This document shows positions 1 to 5,711 of a DNA stretch of 6,121 nt, piece after piece. Location: contig JAISWC010000004.1 in assembly GCA_031271245.1 (NCBI GenBank), forward strand, positions 1-6,121. The letters are read 5' to 3'. Source of the stretch: Tannerella sp. (GTDB lineage: Bacteria; Bacteroidota; Bacteroidia; Bacteroidales; Tannerellaceae). Both the position numbers and the translations under genes were made by a program. Under the pieces are notes generated by a model. That model was not told the origin of the DNA. It ran no database searches and saw nothing but the letters and a program-made list of their open reading frames with translations. The stretch's first letter is position 1, and every line of letters starts with the position of its first letter.

Positions 1-180
1 ATCGTCTTCGTAAACCGTCTGGTAATTGTACTGCAAGACCGGTTTGCCTGATTCCCGGATGATAAACTGTCCGTTGTCGGGATTCACTTCCGCCGTCATT
101 ACAGGAGTGGATTTCGGCGCACATGCCGATACAAATGTCATCGCCAAAAGGACGATTGCTGTAAAAAAAATCTGTTTCAT
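1..180 (-). CDS. Lipoprotein with a DUF6807 (PmoA-like) N-terminus, 5' part only
   Basis: The minus strand is open from an ATG at 180 to the window edge, giving 60 codons. The product starts MKQIFFTAIVLLAMTFVSAC: a short basic n-region, a hydrophobic core and a lipobox VSAC with Cys20 as the predicted lipidated residue. It is therefore exported and membrane-anchored. The mature part reads through GQFIIRESGKPVLQYNYQTV. This resembles the opening beta strands of the DUF6807/PF14100 'PmoA' family of Bacteroidetes, which often carry a 'GKPVL-Y-Y' stretch near the N-terminus. That assignment comes from memory of the family and rests on few residues; the body of the protein is outside the window. 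The start is fixed by the signal peptide and by the 4-bp ATGA overlap with the small ORF upstream, which implies co-transcription and probably translational coupling. The family has no settled function; a carbohydrate-related role is often guessed from its neighbours. Confidence 0.75.
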   Translation of the reverse strand, partial: MKQIFFTAIVLLAMTFVSACAPKSTPVMTAEVNPDNGQFIIRESGKPVLQYNYQTVYEDD

Positions 181-296
181 GTAGATTGTTTTTTAATCAA
201 TGCATTATACTTTTCAAAAATCGCATGAACTGTCTTCATTTTCGGATGATGTCCTTCCATAAACCGAAGAAATTCGTTTTTCCCCTGCTCTGTCAT
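177..296 (-). CDS. Small ORF, 39 residues, first cistron before the lipoprotein gene
   Basis: An ATG at 296 opens 39 codons ending in TGA at 179-177, which overlaps the lipoprotein ATG (ATGA). The peptide starts MTEQGKNEFLRFMEGHH and ends KYNALIKKQST. It is charged, likely helical, and has no signal peptide or membrane segment, so it would be cytosolic. An in-frame stop lies seven codons upstream of the ATG, so this is a complete short frame and not the tail of a visible larger one. Support for a real gene comes from the strong promoter ending about 30 nt upstream and from the overlap with the next start. I do not recognise the family. It could instead be a leader peptide that sets translation of the lipoprotein gene, or the remnant of a longer protein. 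Confidence 0.5.
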   Translation of the reverse strand: MTEQGKNEFLRFMEGHHPKMKTVHAIFEKYNALIKKQST

Positions 297-328
297 ATCC
301 GTATTCTTTAGTTATTCCTGCAATGCCA

Positions 329-358
329 CAAAGATACAATTTTCTTTTTATGATGCAA
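329..358 (-). promoter_or_regulatory. Bacteroidetes-type promoter for the small ORF and lipoprotein gene
   Basis: On the minus strand, TTG (358-356) is followed by a 19-nt spacer and TATCTTTG (336-329). This is the TTG-N19-TAnnTTTG arrangement used by the primary sigma factor of Bacteroidetes. Transcription should start near 322, leaving a leader of about 26 nt before the ATG at 296. It is the best promoter match in the window and fires away from the protease gene. Confidence 0.75.
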
Positions 359-466
359 CGCGTCAGTTAACGGAATATACATTCATTCTTTCTTTGCTGT
401 CGCCGTGTCTATCGTTATACGGTATTTATTTTGTATCTCTTGTGCTGTTATTCAAAGAAATCGTTA

Positions 467-474
467 TATCTTTG
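467..474 (+). promoter_or_regulatory. -7 promoter element of the M16 protease gene
   Basis: TATCTTTG matches the TAnnTTTG -7 consensus and lies 29 nt before the ATG at 504. Transcription would start near 481. No TTG sits at the usual 19-21 nt upstream (the nearest is at 440-442), so the -33 element is weak. The leader is A/T-rich and has no Shine-Dalgarno sequence, as is usual in this phylum. Confidence 0.65.
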
Positions 475-503
475 AAGTCGGTTATATTTAAAAACTTAAT
501 AAT

Positions 504-3431
504 ATGAGAAAGTCAATTTTGTTATGGATTCCGTTATGCTTGTGGATATCATGCAGTCGGGAAAATGGGCACGAGACTGTTTCCGGGACAGACCGGAACG
601 GCTATACCTGGGAAGAAGTTACGAACGACCCGTTTAAGGCGCGTATCTACACGCTGGAAAACGGGCTGAAAGTGTATTTGTCGAAAAATACGGACGAACC
701 CCGTATTCAGACAATGATTGCCGTCAAAGTCGGCTCAAAGGACGACCCGCGCGACAATACGGGACTGGCTCACTACCTCGAACATATCATGTTTAAGGGT
801 ACCAGCCATTTCGGTACGTCCGACTGGGAAAAGGAAAAACCGCTGCTCGACAGCATTGCCGCGCTGTTCGAGGCGCACAAGGCCACGGCCTCGGCCGACG
901 AGAAAAAGGCGATCTATCAAAAGATAGACGCCACGTCGCAGGAAGCCGCCCGGTATGCCATCTCGAACGAATACCAGAAGATCGTCGGCATGATTGGCGC
1001 CTCGGGGACAAATGCCTTTACCAGCTACGACATGACGGTCTTTGTGAATGAAATTCCGGCCAATGAAATCGACCGGTTCTTCAAGCTCGAATACGACCGT
1101 TTCACCAACGCACAGTTGCGCCTTTTCCATACGGAACTCGAAACCGTGTACGAAGAGTTTAACATGTATCAGGACCAGGGCATGTCGCGGGTGTGGAACA
1201 AAGTCTTTGACGGCCTGTTTGCCACGCATCCCTACAAGGTGGACGTCATCGGGTTGCCGGAACATCTGAAAAATCCTTCGATGAACAGCGTCATGGCTTT
1301 TCAGAAATACTACTATGCGCCCAACAACATGGCCGTGCTGATGTGCGGCGATCTGGACTTTGAGCATACGATCCGGACAGTCGACCGGTATTTCGGCCGG
1401 ATGAAGCCGAACGAAGCCCTGAAACATGCAGACCCGGTCGTGGAAGCGCCGCTGACAGCCCCGAAAACCTTCGAGGTCTCGACGCCCGACCAGGAACGGA
1501 TTGCCGTGGCCTACCGCTTCGCCGACGCCAAGTCGAAAGATGCGCTGTACCTGGAACTGATAAGCGCCATCCTGTACAACGGCAAAGCCGGCTTGATCGA
1601 CCTGGATCTGCTGCAGCAGCAGAAAGTACTGCAAATGATCGCCGGCGCCGAGAAACTGAAAGACTACGGCCTGTTCCTGTTTCTGGGTACACCGCGCGAA
1701 GGACAGACGCTCGAAGAAGTGGGCGCCCTGATACAGGAAGAAATCGGCAAACTGAAGGCGGGTGATTTCGACGAAGACCTGCTGGAGGCGACCGTCAACA
1801 ACATGAAGCTGCAAATCGTCCAAATAACGGACGGAAGGTATGGTGTATACAGTTTTCTGGAAGCTTTTATCAACGAAGTGGAATGGAAGGATGCACTTTC
1901 CGAAATGGATCAGATCGCCCGAATCACCAAACCGGAACTGGTGGCCTTCGCCAACGAGTTTTTCGGGGACAATTACGTGACGGTTTACAAGCGGACGGGC
2001 GAGAATACGGAAAAGGTGACGGTCGACAAGCCGCAAATCACGCCGATAACCATCAACCGCGACAGCGAATCGGATTTCGCCCGCGAACTGGGCGCCATGA
2101 AACCGGAGCCTATCGAACCCGTGTTCCTCGACTACGCCACGCTCATCAGAAAGGAAACGCTGAAAGACGGCGTCGACTTCTACTACACGAAGAACGAAAC
2201 CAACCGGATTTACTCGCTGGACCGGTTCGTGGAAATATCGAACCTCACCGACAGGAAACTCGCGCTGGCCTTCCGCTACCTGCCCTATCTGGGCACGTCC
2301 AGGTACACGCCCGAGCAGCTGAAGATGGAAATGTACAAACTGGCGATGGATTTCAACGCAACGGCCACTTCGAGCCGTTCCTACGTCAGCGTGTTCGGTC
2401 TGGACGAAACCCTCGACCGCTCGCTCGTGCTGATGGAGGAAATGCTGAGCGACGCCGCCGTCAACCGCGATGCCTACGACAATCTGGTAAACGACATCCT
2501 CAAGCAGCGGGCGAATGCCAAGCTGAACAAGGCGCAGATCCTGCGGGGCGGACTGGTGAATTACCTCAAGTACGGCCCGAAATCCGCCTTCTCCGACCTG
2601 CTGAGCGAAGAGGAACTGCGAGCCATTGACCCCCAGGAACTGATCGACCTCATCAAGCAGTTCACCTCCTACCGGCACGGCTATTTCTATTACGGCCCCG
2701 GATCGGAAACCCGGATTGCCGGGATGCTGAAGAAGCTCGATACGCCCGGAACGCTGAAGGACACGCCTCCGCGCGTGGAATATCCCGAATTGCCGATGGA
2801 CAAACCCGTCGTCTATTTTGCCGACTACGACATGGTGCAGGCCGAAATCATACTGCTGGCCAAAGACGTGACCTTCAGTCCCGCGCTGATGCCCTACGAA
2901 TCCATGTTCAACTCCTATTACGGCGCCGGGATGAACTCCATCGTGTTCCAGGAAATCCGCGAAGCCCGCGGACTGGCCTATTCGGCGTACGCCTACGTAT
3001 CCGGACCGCCGCGCGCCGGTCAGTCCAATTACATTCAGGCCTACGTGGGCACGCAGTCCGACAAAATGGTAGCGGCCATCAACGCCTTCCGTGAAATGCT
3101 GACCACGATGTTCCGATCGGAAAAGGCCTTTGACCTGAGCCGGGAATATGTACTGAACAACATGCGCTCGGAACGGATCACCAAATCGGATATTTTCTGG
3201 CGTTACATGTCTCTGAAAGACCTCGGCATCGACTACGACATCCGGAAGCCGGTCTACGAAACGATTCAGACCATGAAATTAGACGACATGCAGAAGTATT
3301 TCGACGAGCACATCCGTCCGGCCGGCTATTCGGTGCTTTTAATCGGAAAAAGAGACCAAATTGATTTCGACTACCTGAAAAAGATAGCCGAAGTAAGGGA
3401 ACTTTCTCTGGAAGAACTGTTCGGATACTGA
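504..3431 (+). CDS. M16 (pitrilysin/insulinase family) zinc metallopeptidase, lipoprotein
   Basis: This is a 975-residue two-repeat M16 peptidase. The first half carries the inverted zinc motif HYLEH (His90, Glu93 catalytic, His94), and the third ligand is probably Glu218 in the VYEEF segment (Glu217 is the alternative). The spacing from His94 to Glu218 is about 50 residues longer than in pitrilysin or insulysin. The excess is a charged helical insert at about 106-160, a form I associate with Bacteroidetes M16 proteins. An M16_C-like domain covers about 255-440 and a linker about 510-545. The second half lacks the zinc motif but keeps the substrate-binding Arg819/Tyr826 pair in IREARGLAY. The N-terminus MRKSILLWIPLCLWISC is a lipoprotein signal with Cys17 as the predicted lipid site, although Trp14 at the -3 position is unusual. 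No acidic run follows the Cys, so the periplasmic face is more likely than the cell surface. The family cleaves peptides and small unfolded proteins; the substrate here cannot be told. The start is fixed by the signal peptide and the promoter. The gene appears monocistronic. Confidence 0.95.
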   Translation: MRKSILLWIPLCLWISCSRENGHETVSGTDRNGYTWEEVTNDPFKARIYTLENGLKVYLSKNTDEPRIQTMIAVKVGSKDDPRDNTGLAHYLEHIMFKGTSHFGTSDWEKEKPLLDSIAALFEAHKATASADEKKAIYQKIDATSQEAARYAISNEYQKIVGMIGASGTNAFTSYDMTVFVNEIPANEIDRFFKLEYDRFTNAQLRLFHTELETVYEEFNMYQDQGMSRVWNKVFDGLFATHPYKVDVIGLPEHLKNPSMNSVMAFQKYYYAPNNMAVLMCGDLDFEHTIRTVDRYFGRMKPNEALKHADPVVEAPLTAPKTFEVSTPDQERIAVAYRFADAKSKDALYLELISAILYNGKAGLIDLDLLQQQKVLQMIAGAEKLKDYGLFLFLGTPREGQTLEEVGALIQEEIGKLKAGDFDEDLLEATVNNMKLQIVQITDGRYGVYSFLEAFINEVEWKDALSEMDQIARITKPELVAFANEFFGDNYVTVYKRTGENTEKVTVDKPQITPITINRDSESDFARELGAMKPEPIEPVFLDYATLIRKETLKDGVDFYYTKNETNRIYSLDRFVEISNLTDRKLALAFRYLPYLGTSRYTPEQLKMEMYKLAMDFNATATSSRSYVSVFGLDETLDRSLVLMEEMLSDAAVNRDAYDNLVNDILKQRANAKLNKAQILRGGLVNYLKYGPKSAFSDLLSEEELRAIDPQELIDLIKQFTSYRHGYFYYGPGSETRIAGMLKKLDTPGTLKDTPPRVEYPELPMDKPVVYFADYDMVQAEIILLAKDVTFSPALMPYESMFNSYYGAGMNSIVFQEIREARGLAYSAYAYVSGPPRAGQSNYIQAYVGTQSDKMVAAINAFREMLTTMFRSEKAFDLSREYVLNNMRSERITKSDIFWRYMSLKDLGIDYDIRKPVYETIQTMKLDDMQKYFDEHIRPAGYSVLLIGKRDQIDFDYLKKIAEVRELSLEELFGY

Positions 3432-3466
3432 TGGCAGGCAAGCAGATCACATATCCGATAGAAGAT

Positions 3467-3516
3467 GCAGGGATTCGGAGGCGGACGGACGGATGTCCCC
3501 GTCTTTGAATCCCTGC
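3467..3516. repeat. Long hairpin 36 bp after the protease stop codon
   Basis: Perfect 10-bp arms GCAGGGATTC (3467-3476) and GAATCCCTGC (3507-3516) enclose a 30-nt loop. The loop can itself pair through GACGG (3488-3492) and CCGTC (3499-3503). No T-run follows on either strand, so it is not a standard intrinsic terminator. It may protect the 3' end of the protease mRNA or be an intergenic repeat element. Confidence 0.6.
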
Positions 3517-3575
3517 CTGATTTCGGCACGTTTATCTCCACCGGCGGGAAAGAGGCGTATCTCCTTGTGCCGTCG

Positions 3576-3616
3576 TCCCTGTGAGACACGAAGTTTATCC
3601 CTGTGAGACACGAAGT
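3576..3616. repeat. Two-copy direct repeat, 22-bp period
   Basis: The 19-bp sequence TCCCTGTGAGACACGAAGT occurs at 3576-3594 and again, identical, at 3598-3616, with TTA between. As I recall, similar tandem units are scattered between genes in Bacteroidetes and give spurious peptides such as VSHRD/RVSQG on the minus strand. Here the array has only two copies. Confidence 0.85.
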
Positions 3617-3779
3617 AACCGGAAAGGTAACATTTATTTCCGGACGACTCCTTCTGTTTCTTCATGTATGATTCCCTCCTTTTCAAGGCTGTTTTTCAGA
3701 TATTTATCTGCCTCCGGCGTTGACCGGCGCATGTTCTCAGTCCGACATTTGAATTTATTATGTTTTTTTAATTTAGAGG

Positions 3780-3791
3780 ATAATGCATTAT
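3780..3791. repeat. 12-bp palindrome upstream of the -7 element
   Basis: ATAATGCATTAT is a perfect palindrome ending 15 nt before TACCTTTG, where a -33 element would lie. It could be an operator for a dimeric regulator, or simply a by-product of A/T-rich sequence. Confidence 0.4.
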
Positions 3792-3806
3792 TTCAAGAAT
3801 ATCGTT

Positions 3807-3814
3807 TACCTTTG
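3807..3814 (+). promoter_or_regulatory. -7 promoter element of a possible small RNA
   Basis: TACCTTTG fits TAnnTTTG exactly and sits after an A/T-rich tract, but no TTG is found at the -33 position. Transcription would start near 3821 and run right into the structured segment. No convincing protein gene follows within several hundred bases. Confidence 0.5.
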
Positions 3815-3820
3815 GGGTGA

Positions 3821-4000
3821 TTTTAACTGAAAGTGGAATTATTGAACAATAACAGTAGCCATGTATACTGCAAAAAATTACATAACGGACTGCATGGACA
3901 TACATCTTGCGGCAGTCGCCGCCTCCGCCACCCAAAAGGACGGTCTGAAGGCAGCCGGGATCATGCGCTTTAAAATCTCCTTCCCGTCTATATATTTTTT
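3821..4000 (+). ncRNA. Possible structured small RNA of about 180 nt
   Basis: The segment lies between a TACCTTTG promoter element and a terminator-like hairpin with a T-run. It contains successive inverted repeats: TTATT/AATAA (3839-3843 with 3848-3852), ATGTAT/ATACAT (3861-3866 with 3900-3905) with an inner TGCA/TGCA pair (3869-3872 with 3891-3894), and GCGGC/GCCGC around an AGTC loop (3909-3922). The 5' edge GATTTTAA (3819-3826) can also pair with TTAAAATC (3970-3977). That pairing would compete with the terminator stem, which suggests an attenuator-like switch. An ATG at 3861 opens a frame with the peptide start MYTAKNYITDCMDIHLAAV, so a short coding RNA is the alternative. I matched it to no known RNA family. 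Confidence 0.35.
3939..4000 (+). terminator. Possible intrinsic terminator of the small RNA
   Basis: GACGG (3939-3943) and GAAGG (3947-3951) pair with CCGTC (3984-3988) and CCTTC (3979-3983), with a 3-nt bulge and a 27-nt loop. TATATA and six T (3995-4000) follow. The large loop and the gap before the T-run make it weaker than the other two terminators here. Confidence 0.4.
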
Positions 4001-4216
4001 GATCCTCAAACAACACGTATTTCCAACTATGCCGCAGGTGATCTCCCGCGGGCAGCGCTGTTGCGTTCGTCCTGTTCCACCTGCGAAGACGCCCTTTGCG
4101 TCGAAAAAAGCGCTGTCTCAGCCCCGAACGGCAACGGGAGACGCAGGCGCACTGCCACGCAACCGGCTGACACAGCCGGCGGAGGCAAACCCCAAAACAA
4201 GTCCCGGTCGACCCGG
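4001..4216. other. Non-coding lead-in to the minisatellite
   Basis: No gene is supported here. Several frames stay open only because the sequence is G+C-rich. Two small perfect hairpins are visible: GACGC/GCGTC (4088-4092 with 4098-4102) and CCGGCTG/CAGCCGG around an ACA loop (4163-4179). Neither is followed by a T-run. Confidence 0.5.
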
Positions 4217-4456
4217 AATGAATTCATCCGCAACCCGCGGAAGCTCACCCGCGACCTGCGGAAGCTCACCCGCGCCCCGCGGAAGCTCGTCCACGATCTG
4301 CGGAAGCTCGTCCGAAACTCGCGGAAGCTCGTCCGCAATCCGCGGAAGCTCGTCCATGATCCGCGGAAACTCGTCCACGACCTGCGGAAGCTCACCCGCG
4401 GCTCGCGGAAGCTCGTCCGCGACCCGCAGAAGTTCGTCCGCGACCCGCGGAAGTTC
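4217..4456. repeat. Minisatellite: ten 21-bp units plus degenerate ends
   Basis: Ten uninterrupted 21-bp units run from 4238 to 4447, with a degenerate unit before and a partial one after. Each unit starts with a nearly invariant CGGAAGCTC, then GTC or ACC, then nine variable bases (commonly CGCGACCCG) that differ mostly by transitions. Because 21 is a multiple of three, several frames stay open and read as heptapeptides: RKLVRDP on the plus strand, and DELPRVA or a serine/phenylalanine/arginine-rich SFRG type on the minus strand. The DELPRVA frame has conservative changes (V/I, D/G, R/Q) but meets a stop near 4463 and has no ATG ahead of the array. Several units can also fold as CGCGGA-AGCTCG-TCCGCG hairpins. 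I find no convincing host gene, so a non-coding array is the safer call. Confidence 0.9.
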
Positions 4457-4503
4457 GCACCTGTTCTATACCGGGCGGGTGTATCCCGTTACCGTACAGC
4501 ATA

Positions 4504-4533
4504 CGGCGGCACATGCTGCGCCGCCGCATTTTT
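4504..4533 (+). terminator. Rho-independent terminator after the minisatellite
   Basis: CGGCGGC (4504-4510) pairs perfectly with GCCGCCG (4520-4526) across a 9-nt loop, and CA plus five T follow (4529-4533). It would stop rightward transcripts from the repeat region before the gene at 4576. This argues against long plus-strand frames that read through it. Confidence 0.75.
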
Positions 4534-4540
4534 CGAGAGT

Positions 4541-4563
4541 ATTAATTGAAGTAATTAATTTTA
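4541..4563 (+). promoter_or_regulatory. A/T inverted repeat and weak -7-like site before the gene at 4576
   Basis: ATTAATT (4541-4547) and AATTAAT (4553-4559) form a perfect inverted repeat with a 5-nt spacer. TAATTTTA (4556-4563) resembles the -7 element but lacks its final G. These lie in the only 42 bp between the terminator and the ATG, so the promoter or an operator should be here, but no strong consensus is present. Confidence 0.35.
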
Positions 4564-4575
4564 ATGTAGTAATGT

Positions 4576-5241
4576 ATGGAAGAAAAGAAACTGATTCCAA
4601 GAAAGGACGCCGATTTTCACATCCGGCAAAAGCGCCTGCACACGCTGGCTGACGCCAACATCGCGTTGTGGGGGCTGGACCCGGTCTGGATGGCGGGTAC
4701 TTTCGACCCGGCTGCCGACCACTGGGACAGCAAGTATGCCGCGTATCTCGACCCGCAGACCCGCACACCGCTGATCACGGCCGAGAAAAATGCCGCACGC
4801 AAAGCCTACGAGCCTGACGTCAGTCTGCTGCTCAAAGGGTTGCGGTATAATACGCGCCTTACCGAAGACCAGCGGCTGGAGCTTGGGCTGACCGATTACG
4901 ACACCTCGCACACGCCGCCGTCCGTCCTGCACTCGTACCCGGTAGTTGTCGTCACGCCCATCGGGCCGGGACAACTCCGGCTCGACTGGCACGACAGCCT
5001 GACCGGCAAGAAGAGCAAGTCGCATCTTGTGCACGGATGTGAGGTACGCAAGGCTATTTTGCCTGTGCCGCCCAAATCGGCCGAGGAAATTCTGCCCTCC
5101 GAGTTTTCAACCCGGACGCCCTATTTCCTTGAGTTTGACCTGAGCCTGCGTGGACAGACCGTCTACTTCTGCTTCCGCTGGGAAGATACCCGCGGACGCA
5201 AAGGCCCCTGGTCGGGAATCCTGAGCGCTATTATTCCGTAA
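4576..5241 (+). CDS. Uncharacterised Bacteroidetes protein, 221 residues
   Basis: The protein has no signal peptide or membrane segment and should be cytosolic. From memory it belongs to a Bacteroidetes family of about 200-230 residues with no known function, often present in several copies per genome. Typical elements are an N-terminal IPRKDADF, a helical middle with KYAAYLDP...RTPLITAEKNAARKAYEP (about 53-80), and a conserved end with STRTPYFLEF (178-187), RGQTVYF (192-198) and RWEDTRGRKGPWS (201-213). The second half, from about 118, looks beta-rich and may be a fibronectin-III-like or other Ig-like fold; that is inference. The ATG at 4576 precedes the family's usual start motif by few residues and follows an A/T-rich leader. 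The gene stands alone between two terminators, so its neighbours give no hint of its job. Confidence 0.85.
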   Translation: MEEKKLIPRKDADFHIRQKRLHTLADANIALWGLDPVWMAGTFDPAADHWDSKYAAYLDPQTRTPLITAEKNAARKAYEPDVSLLLKGLRYNTRLTEDQRLELGLTDYDTSHTPPSVLHSYPVVVVTPIGPGQLRLDWHDSLTGKKSKSHLVHGCEVRKAILPVPPKSAEEILPSEFSTRTPYFLEFDLSLRGQTVYFCFRWEDTRGRKGPWSGILSAIIP

Positions 5242-5260
5242 TGGCGCCGGCTGTAGTGAA

Positions 5261-5302
5261 ACGGGGTGGCGCGGGACGCAAGAAGCCGCGCCACCCGTTT
5301 TT
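5261..5302 (+). terminator. Strong rho-independent terminator of the gene at 4576
   Basis: The left arm (5261-5274, ACGGGGTGGCGCGG) pairs with the right arm (5286-5298, CCGCGCCACCCGT) along 13 bp with one bulged G, across an 11-nt loop, and runs into TTTTT (5298-5302). It starts 20 nt after the stop codon. Confidence 0.9.
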
Positions 5303-5444
5303 GACGGTGGCTGACTGAGTCTGTTTTGACCTGTGGTTGGAATGATTTTTTGACGGACGATGATTTTTCAATGATCGTATTCACATAATCAAATGCATCA
5401 CCATTCAGACCCATGACTCGAATCACCGTTCGGACAATGAAAGG
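5303..5444. other. Intergenic stretch with nothing recognised
   Basis: There is no promoter consensus, no RNA gene and no frame with convincing composition. The minus strand is open here, reading MGLNGDAFDYVNTIIEK, but the frame continues unchanged through the repeats and neighbouring genes, so I do not call it. Confidence 0.5.
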
Positions 5445-5507
5445 TTGAAAATGAAAAATAGCAGTTTGAAAATGAAGAATAAAGAATGGAAAATGAAAAA
5501 TGATGCA
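5445..5507. repeat. Three tandem 21-bp A-rich units
   Basis: Units at 5445-5465, 5466-5486 and 5487-5507 share TTGAAAATGAARAAT (the third begins TGG), followed by six variable bases. A-rich runs of this kind occur between genes across Bacteroidetes and are often mis-called as Lys/Asn/Met-rich ORF starts. The plus-strand frame through it (KMKNSSLKMKN) is best read as such an artefact. Confidence 0.75.
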
Positions 5508-5543
5508 ACGCAGATGTATTCCAACTGCGGTGTGTCGAAGCAG

Positions 5544-5580
5544 CTTTCCCCTCTCCTGTGGAAAGGGGGTGGGGGAGAGG
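5544..5580. repeat. C/G-rich intergenic inverted repeat ('SPLLWKGGGGEVRD' type)
   Basis: CCTCTCC (5550-5556) is complementary to GGAGAGG (5574-5580). A second pairing CTTTCC/GGAAAG (5544-5549 with 5560-5565) is possible. The translation SPLLWKGGGGEVRD on the plus strand, or SPTPFPQERG on the minus strand, is a recurrent spurious peptide in Bacteroidetes genomes. This marks it as a dispersed intergenic palindrome and not as coding sequence. Confidence 0.7.
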
Positions 5581-5711
5581 TCAGGGATGGCACGTCGGTA
5601 AAAAGATCGCACAGTCCTGTCAGCCGTCAACGGGCCGGCGAAGATCCTAAAGCCCGTCCATACGTATACAGGGCAGCAACGCCCGCTTCCGGGATTTTTG
5701 CCCGGTTCTTC

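Larger units (their letters stand above)
3432..3806. other. Intergenic stretch with short repeats, no supported gene
   Basis: No frame here has a start, length and composition that would support a gene; the short minus-strand frames run through the repeats. Besides the hairpin at 3467-3516 and the direct repeat at 3576-3616 there are two smaller inverted repeats: CGGCAC/GTGCCG (3524-3529 with 3567-3572) and CCGGAAA/TTTCCGG (3619-3625 with 3637-3643). From about 3750 the sequence becomes A/T-rich and leads into the promoter at 3807. Confidence 0.6.

Noticed and set aside
735..2678. 647-codon open frame on the minus strand inside the protease gene
   Set aside because: It is antisense to a protein with clear M16 motifs along its full length, and its composition is that of a G+C-rich shadow frame.
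4027..4395. Minus-strand frames with SFR- and DELPRVA-type heptapeptides (also 4118-4378)
   Set aside because: No promoter is visible. Both annotated starts lie inside the repeat, and the DELPRVA frame has no ATG before the array, so these look like by-products of a 21-bp period.
4238..4447. CRISPR array
   Set aside because: The period is only 21 bp with a core of about 9 bp and similar tails. There are no spacer-length unique sequences and no cas genes.
4061..4549. 162-codon plus-strand frame with RKLVRDP heptapeptides
   Set aside because: It reads through the rho-independent terminator, and the repeat stays open in other frames too. No promoter or homologous flanking domain is seen.
3861..4652. 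263-codon plus-strand frame beginning MYTAKNYITD
   Set aside because: It runs through two terminator-like hairpins and the minisatellite and overlaps the start of the gene at 4576 in another frame. Only its first codons could be real, if the small RNA is translated.
5689..5705. CCGGG/CCCGG hairpin ahead of the signal peptide
   Set aside because: A 5-bp stem with the T-run inside its loop is not a terminator. It is too short to claim as a regulatory site.
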